A stretch of DNA of 64,000 nt, taken from NCBI GenBank assembly GCA_014607495.2, contig CP053154.1:6820001-6884000 (forward strand), read 5' to 3'. The notes below the pieces were generated by a model that was not told the origin of the DNA, made no database searches, and saw nothing but the letters and a program-made list of their open reading frames with translations. Both the position numbers and the translations under genes were made by a program. Of the stretch, positions 59,801-64,000 are shown piece by piece (positions within the stretch are counted from its first letter, which is position 1; each line of letters opens with the position of its first letter). This DNA comes from Carposina sasakii (Eukaryota > Arthropoda > Insecta > Lepidoptera > Carposinidae).

Positions 59801-62800
59801 GTGGCCGAAGAAGGTAAACAGCAGTATTAACTAATATCTGTCTGCACGAATAATATCAATACTGATAAAGATTATAGACTTTTTTGTCTGCACGTTTACA
59901 TATTAGCACTTTTTATGGCAAACACTGATCGTTCGCTTACTGTAATTTGTCTCAAGTATCACCGTTCAATGCTTAGTGCGTTTTTGTATGGACAACAGCA
60001 TTAAATCAATATTGTGTCGTGCGTGCGTGTTACTAAATAAATATAAAACACTATTAGGATTACTACGAATAGTTAAAGGTGTAAATTGTACCCTCTATTT
60101 AAAGGCTTTATTGTCCAGTGCATTAATTACATGACTTTTAATGTTTAAATATTGATGATTTCAGATTATATTTTGTTGTTGTATAGCATTCGCCTTCGAC
60201 CTGCCTTAGCTATTATTATACATTGACTTTGTCATTTAGTTTCGGAGTCGGGCTACATACAGCCGGACTGGGGGCCGCATTATACCGGTGAAAGTACCAG
60301 ACCCCTTCGGTCCCTCTGCTCGCGAGACTTATTGGCGTGGGCCTTCCAAATAGCAAGAGGAATGGAATACCTAGCTATGAGAAAAGTAAGCTTACCTATA
60401 AATATAAAACAACTTGCATGAATGGAATAGGAGGCTCCATGTGAGCATTTTCATTCATCTTATTTTGTATGCTGGATAGTCCATTTCAATATGTAATGAT
60501 ATATCATCATCATCATCATCATTTACAGCCCTGAGAAGTCCACTGTTGGACATAGGCCTCCCCCAACAACCTCCACTCCGACCGATCGGAAGCAGTCTGC
60601 ATACAACCGACGCCCGCGACCTTGGCCAGGTCGCCCGTCCACCTCGCGGGTGGCCTTCCCACGCTGCGCTTGCCGATACGTGGTATCCACTCTAGAACTT
60701 TCCGACTCCATCGGCCATCAGTTCTTCGATCTATGTGCCCTGCCCATTGCCACTTCAGCTTGCTGGACCGTTGAGCTATGTCGGTGCTCTTTGTACTATG
60801 TAATGATATAAAAAGGTTGTTTTATTAAACTAACAAATGAGTAGGTACTTCGAAGGTATAATTATACATAGTGTGCTACGTCTATACTTTCAGGTTTTAC
60901 ACGGAGATTTGGCTGCTAGGAACATTTTACTGGCAGAGGACAACGTGGTTAAGATTTGCGACTTTGGCCTGTCTAGGAGCATTTACAAGAACGACGAGTA
61001 CCTGAAGAAGGGAAGCGTAAGTTTCAATACTTACACATAGTATTATTACAATCCACTACTGGATACTGATCCCCAGGGCACAACCACAGCCATGGGTGGG
61101 TTGTTGTCCATAGCACCACGCTGGGTAGGCGGGGTATCGACCGCAGTGTGATTTTCGGTCTATGTTGTCAACACGGGAGGCGCTGCTGCTCGCTCACCTC
61201 CTGGAAATCCATAATCACTTCTTACGACAACCACCATTTCAAATCGAATGGTGCTATTCTACTCTGCCGACACTACAGGCTATTATATATAAAATTGCAG
61301 TTGTTAACAAAAACACAAATGACTCAAGAGATTCTAATCGCACTCGCTCATATTGTGGTAGTAAAATGTGTAGGTATAGACCTGACATATTTGTGATGTA
61401 CTCATAACATAATTCTCATAAATGTCTCCCACGCATTAGGTAATAATGAACATCCATTTAATATAATCCACCTAATAGTGCTTGCCGCATACCCCGCCAT
61501 GCCAATTTAAATGACGTCATCCGCCGGGCTTTTTCCACCGCCGGGGCACCATCAATTCTAGAACCTGTTGGTCTAGTGCGCGACGATGGAAAGAGACCCG
61601 ACGGTATGACCCTCGTGCCTTGGAAGATGGGGCACTCTCTGGTATGGGACGTAACCTGCATTGATACCCTAGCAGCGTCCTATCTCCCAGGCACATCAGT
61701 CAAAAGTGGCTCTGCAGCCAATGCTGGCGGAAAACCTCAAACGGCGCAAATATGCATACCTCAGTGGTGACTACCTATTTGAGCCGTTTGGGGTTGAAAC
61801 CATGGGGTCATGGGGTCCAGGAGCCCATATCCTCTTCAAGGATATTTCAAAAAGGTTGGTCGAGGCATCCCATGACCAGAGGGCTGGTTCATTTGTCGGA
61901 CAGCGAATAAGCCTCGCCATCCAGCGAAGCAATACTGCCAGCCTTTTGGGCACACTGCCAGCGGTGGAGGAGTTTTCTATTTGTAAATTTTATTTTATTT
62001 TCTAGCCCTAATTTTAGTTCGTAGGTAGGTAGTATTTATTAGTTATAAAGAATATTGTATAAAAATTAACAATTCATTCATCTACCTAATGAACACATAA
62101 TCTAATGTGGAAACACCACCTTTTGTAATAAGTAATAACCTAATATTCGTAAACAGCGCGCTAATCCTATATAATACTTTTATGAAAACATAGTTACTTA
62201 GTCATTCAATGACCTCATTCTCATCTGCTTATTATTCGTTTAACATTAAATACAAATAAAATATGAGTGACACAATATTGTAAACCATTATAATGTATAA
62301 GACCACATGGCAAGTCTGTTTATCGTTGGCACTCCGTTATAAAAATATCTTTGCTGATTGTGGAAAATAATAGACAAAGTTTAAAGCAAAGTTGCTAGTG
62401 CACTTACAGACAGTGTAGCACTGTACAGGCATACTGGGCAATGACAGTTTCATTAGCAAGGTACCTATCTCTTGTAGCAAACGCGCAACACACTCAGATT
62501 TTTTCAAAACCATTTTTAATTAACAGTGTATAACAGTGCCACTCAGATACCTCAAAGCTTTGAGAAAAATAATCATATTAGAAGATTTATCTGCTCTTGC
62601 TACTTTTTCCTCGACTGCGCCAGAAGGATTTCGAGTGTATGTTCTTTGGCACACTCTAGAGCCTAATCAGCTTGTCGCATTTGAGTTTGAGAGGTATCAT
62701 TAGATTCATCTTAGTAGTGAGAGTGACACTAGGTAATTTATTTTTCGCAGTCGGGTTTTTTCTTTAAGTAAATGAGGTAAAGTAGTGAGAGTGACACTAG

Positions 62801-64000
62801 GTAATTTTTTTTTCGCAGTCGGGTTTTTTCTTTAAGTAAATGAGGTAAAGTAAATGTGTCAGTGACCAAATTTGCCTTATGTGAAAATGGGAATGTATTT
62901 GACACCGTCCGCTGATAGTCAGTCTCTATTCTGTGCTAAATTAACAATTAGCCTGCAGTTGCTCCAACTGGGAATACTTACAAATTAGCCTCATGTAGAA
63001 CAAAAGTAATAAACCATGCCAACCTGCTCGCGCTTGAGATGAATTTTAAAAACCAACTGACAAATTGGGCAAATACTTCAGCAGAAATCTCATATGTCTT
63101 TTCTTATTTCAGAGTCCGCTACCAGTGAAGTGGCTCGCAATAGAATGCATGACGGACCGGATATTCTCAACGCAGTCCGATGTGTGGTCGTATGGAGTAG
63201 TCTTGTGGGAGCTGTTCTCGCTGGCCAAGACCCCGTACCCGAATATCAAACCTAATGATATATTGGCACATCTAACTGCCGGGTAATACATTGTTTTACA
63301 TGTCCTAAGCCCGATAGCAATTGTTAAATCTTCAAATTAAGGAGACTAACGTCTCTTTCAGTTCATGCTAATAATATCAAGTCTGGAGTGTGCAGATAAC
63401 ATCAAATCTGGTACAAATCTATCATAGTTCGCAGACACGTATAATCTAAAATCTTAACACAGTTATTTTTACATCATAGATTACCTACGTATAAATTGGT
63501 GGAGTCCATGTTTGTTCACGCCAAACATCCAATAGATTTTTATAGACCAACCGTTGCCAGTTATCCAGACGCCACTAATAAACAATATACAAGCGATATC
63601 TGGCTTCCACAAGGCTAATATCTCTAACCTCGTCTCCTGCCAGATTTGGTCATAAGTACACTATTTGCACATATAAAATAATATAAATAAATACACAAAA
63701 TTTCTAAAATAGGGTAGGCAAAATTTCAGGATCATGAAGGAGCCTACAGCCAAGTTTAACGTAGTGGGGCCAGACATAATAAAATATTAGTGACAAGTTG
63801 CCAGCTCTTTGCCTACGGGAATGCCCTGAGTCATGTGCTAGTTGGCCTTGCTAGAATACATGACATCTTCTTTTGTGTATGTCGTAATTATAATAATCAT
63901 ATACTAATTATTCGTGAATGATGTTACTGAATTTCAGAAACCGTCTGGAAAAACCAAAGTATGCTAACGACGAATTGTATGATCTCATGAAGAAGTGCTG
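38840..64000 (+). CDS. Pvr: PDGF/VEGF receptor-related receptor tyrosine kinase (Pvr), 22 exons seen, 3' end outside window
   Basis: Exons: 38840-38981, 52127-52465, 52546-52670, 52982-53126, 54565-54713, 54886-55045, 55363-55477, 55826-56007, 56095-56237, 56348-56624, 56826-56969, 57371-57492, 57787-57958, 58035-58280, 58390-58614, 58876-59035, 59312-59394, 59769-59813, 60240-60385, 60894-61016, 63113-63282, 63938-64000. Every junction is phase-consistent, giving at least 1158 residues. Order: signal peptide, seven Ig-like domains, one membrane helix, juxtamembrane segment, kinase domain with insert. This is the type III/V receptor plan. In Drosophila, Pvr binds Pvf ligands and guides haemocyte and border-cell migration and survival. 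The first ATG (38840) gives a 22-residue extension; the in-frame ATG at 38906 ([20 protein letters not shown]) gives a better signal peptide and may be the true start. Confidence 0.93.
38994..39372. mobile_element. PIF/Harbinger-like MITE, 379 bp, next to the Pvr exon 1 donor
   Basis: Perfect 25-bp inverted repeats (38996-39020 and 39346-39370; outer motif CCCTCCGCACATGGAGC), flanked by TTA at 38991-38993 and 39373-39375. A second inner pair (TCGCACACGACG with CGTCGTGTGCGA) lies inside. TTA target duplication and the terminal motif fit PIF/Harbinger. No transposase. It starts 13 nt after the splice donor. Confidence 0.8.
39749..40075 (-). mobile_element. Helitron-like element, family C
   Basis: On the minus strand it ends CTAG before T, with CGCGGACGGAGTCGCGGGCG just inside. 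It shares its far end with 6670-6874 but is about 120 bp longer, so the other copy carries an internal deletion. Confidence 0.65.
40440..40580 (+). mobile_element. tRNA-headed SINE, copy 2
   Basis: tRNA-like core 40475-40547 with A box (TAGCTCAGTGG) and a perfect T-arm (GTGGGTTCGATTCCCAC). Preceded by AAAAGAGATGGTAAAGTTCG and followed by the same T/A tail as the other copies. Shared flanks show a SINE rather than a tRNA gene. Confidence 0.85.
45212..45485. repeat. Fold-back MITE, about 270 bp
   Basis: The left arm (to about 45278) and right arm (from about 45424) are imperfect reverse complements sharing ATAGATTGAAGCA and GTATAAAGAA, with a GC-rich centre (GCGCCGCCGCCGCC). In Pvr intron 1. 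The 87-codon frame ending at 45270 runs into this element and is not a gene. Confidence 0.7.
48056..48140 (-). repeat. Dispersed repeat family A, copy 5 (partial)
   Basis: The reverse complement contains AATGCTAAACGTGCCTGTGT, TTTTATGTTCTTGCGTTTGG and AATCACACCCGTGTCC. Confidence 0.55.
49700..49850 (-). repeat. Dispersed repeat family A, copy 6
   Basis: The reverse complement runs CTGCATCTTCTTGCATGTCG, AAGAGTCGACTAAAAAACTG, TTTTATGATCCTGCATTTCA and CCGGAACACAGCCCGGTG. Confidence 0.6.
50170..50522 (+). repeat. Dispersed repeat family A, copy 7, interrupted by a hAT MITE
   Basis: Begins CTGCATCTTCTTCCGTTAAT, is split at GCTAGCAAC by the element at 50251-50418, and resumes through AACATGACTCTGGGATCTCC and GGAACACAGCCGGGC. 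Confidence 0.7.
50251..50418. mobile_element. hAT-type MITE, 168 bp, with exact 8-bp target duplication
   Basis: Inverted ends CAGGGCCGGCCCG and CGGGCCGGCGCTG (12 of 13 paired). Flanked by CTAGCAAC at 50243-50250 and 50419-50426. Eight-base duplications and CAGGG(C/G)CGGC ends are hAT signatures. No coding capacity. Confidence 0.9.
52127..57958 (+). other. Pvr: Pvr extracellular region: exons 2-13, seven Ig-like domains
   Basis: Cysteine pairs: D1 FTLTC ... GYYAC (exon 2); D2 TLIDC ... TICVC (exons 3-4); D3 FTINC ... DYICEA (exons 5-6); D4 without cysteines, ending [12 protein letters not shown] (exons 7-8); D5 SFRCE ... LTCLAKN (exons 9-10); D6 VRIVC ... GRYTC (exons 10-11); D7 TQFTC ... 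GKYECVAYN (exons 12-13). Most boundaries between domains are phase 1, as in classical Ig genes. A disulphide-free D4 is a feature of PDGFR/KIT-type receptors, where D4 makes receptor-receptor contacts; a similar role here is inference. Several N-x-S/T sites are visible. Confidence 0.9.
57071..57095. repeat. (TTAAA)5 microsatellite
   Basis: Five tandem TTAAA units in Pvr intron 11. Confidence 0.95.
58035..58280 (+). other. Pvr: Pvr exon 14: membrane helix and juxtamembrane segment
   Basis: Encodes [20 protein letters not shown], a single membrane helix, then a basic stop-transfer run (KVRKEK). The juxtamembrane part contains [16 protein letters not shown], matching the LPYDxKWEFPRxxL signature that precedes the kinase in PDGF/VEGF receptors. 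Tyr residues in this region are regulatory phosphorylation sites in the family. Confidence 0.93.
60506..60800 (-). pseudogene. RTE-like LINE 3' coding end, minus strand, in Pvr intron 19
   Basis: On the minus strand one frame stays open for about 90 codons to the stop: [45 protein letters not shown] and [10 protein letters not shown], followed by an (ATG)n tail (60507-60524). This is the usual C-terminus of RTE-type reverse transcriptases of Lepidoptera. It is 5' truncated but free of stops, so a fairly young insertion. Confidence 0.85.
61060..61240 (-). mobile_element. LINE 3' tail fragment, minus strand, in Pvr intron 20
   Basis: Reverse complement of the 20141-type tail: matches the CAGCGCCTCCCGTGTTGACA and CCCAGCGTGGTG portions. 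Starts 44 bp after the exon 20 donor. Confidence 0.7.
61480..61990 (+). pseudogene. Decayed restriction-like-endonuclease region of a non-LTR-type element, in Pvr intron 20
   Basis: A frame from about 61490 reads [33 protein letters not shown] and [15 protein letters not shown]. After one frameshift near 61720 a second frame continues [28 protein letters not shown] and [19 protein letters not shown]. The RPD ... WDVT ... KRRKY order resembles the PD-(D/E)XK nuclease of R2/NeSL-like retrotransposon proteins. Similar unannotated C-terminal regions are widespread in invertebrate genomes, from memory. Family assignment is inference. Confidence 0.55.
62713..62850. repeat. Tandem duplication, two units of 69 bp
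   Basis: GTAGTGAGAGTGACACTAGG through AAATGAGGTAAA occurs at 62713 and again at 62782 with only a couple of differences. In Pvr intron 20. CGCAGTCGGGTTTTTT inside each unit recalls the arm ends of the 4180-4620 element. Confidence 0.85.

Larger units (their letters stand above)
58390..64000 (+). other. Pvr: Pvr kinase domain: exons 15-22, split by an insert
   Basis: Numbered from the 38840 ATG: glycine loop [12 protein letters not shown] (from 825), catalytic Lys852 in VAVK, hinge [13 protein letters not shown], kinase insert (about 925-1005, exons 16-19), catalytic loop HGDLAARN (1043-1050), DFG (1063-1065), activation loop with two Tyr (IYKNDEY), PVKWLAIE, and [15 protein letters not shown]. 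All catalytic residues are present except that HRD reads HGD. The insert is hydrophilic, with a Tyr-rich motif (SDYYSS) and SGYIQPDW. The window stops inside exon 22 at KKCW, so the C-lobe end and tail are missing. Confidence 0.93.

Noticed and set aside
1..64000. CRISPR arrays, operons, riboswitches or bacterial origin
   Set aside because: Spliced genes, GT/AG introns, poly(A) signals and insect transposons show this is animal nuclear DNA.

Overview
The window is AT-rich animal nuclear DNA carrying three multi-exon genes on the + strand with GT/AG introns. It suggests a moth or butterfly (Lepidoptera), from the gene families and from the repeats: short Helitron-like elements with A|TC...CTRR|T ends, retroposon tails ending in GATGATGATG, a tRNA-headed SINE and many fold-back MITEs. 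I cannot name the species. No CRISPR array, rRNA, functional tRNA or bacterial feature was seen.

Layout: 1-1256 mosaic repeat block; 2053-7268 a ten-exon gene for a cyclic-nucleotide-binding-domain protein (CNBD2-like, 559 aa); 7346-14528 intergenic, with MITEs and Helitrons; 14712-27928 an ODF3/SHIPPO (CIMAP1-like) sperm-tail PG-rich repeat gene; 28201-38339 intergenic, with Helitrons, a SINE, LINE remnants and a (TA)n tract; 38840-64000 (runs off the end) a PDGF/VEGF-receptor-related receptor tyrosine kinase (Pvr) with signal peptide, seven Ig-like domains, one membrane helix and a split kinase domain. All exon boundaries were placed by hand so that phases agree across every junction. The Pvr first intron is 13.1 kb and almost entirely repeat-bearing non-coding DNA.

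The ODF3-like gene is the most interesting locus. Exons 1-4 can be spliced in frame either to a 36-codon terminal exon at 22602-22712 with its own AATAAA, giving a classic ODF3-sized protein of 263 aa, or to a 2.9-kb exon and three more, giving a 1570-aa protein. The large exon is a strict lattice: four 71-residue dimers, one 36-residue unit, then thirteen units of exactly 93 bp, with a visible three-unit duplication inside.

Functionally, the first two genes belong to families linked to sperm flagella and may share male germline expression (inference). Pvr is a developmental and immune signalling receptor with no evident link to them. No wholly new system is proven here. The best leads are the two-form ODF3 locus, the repeat lattice, a decayed restriction-like-endonuclease fragment in a Pvr kinase intron, long fold-back elements inside CNBD2, and cleanly dated MITE insertions.
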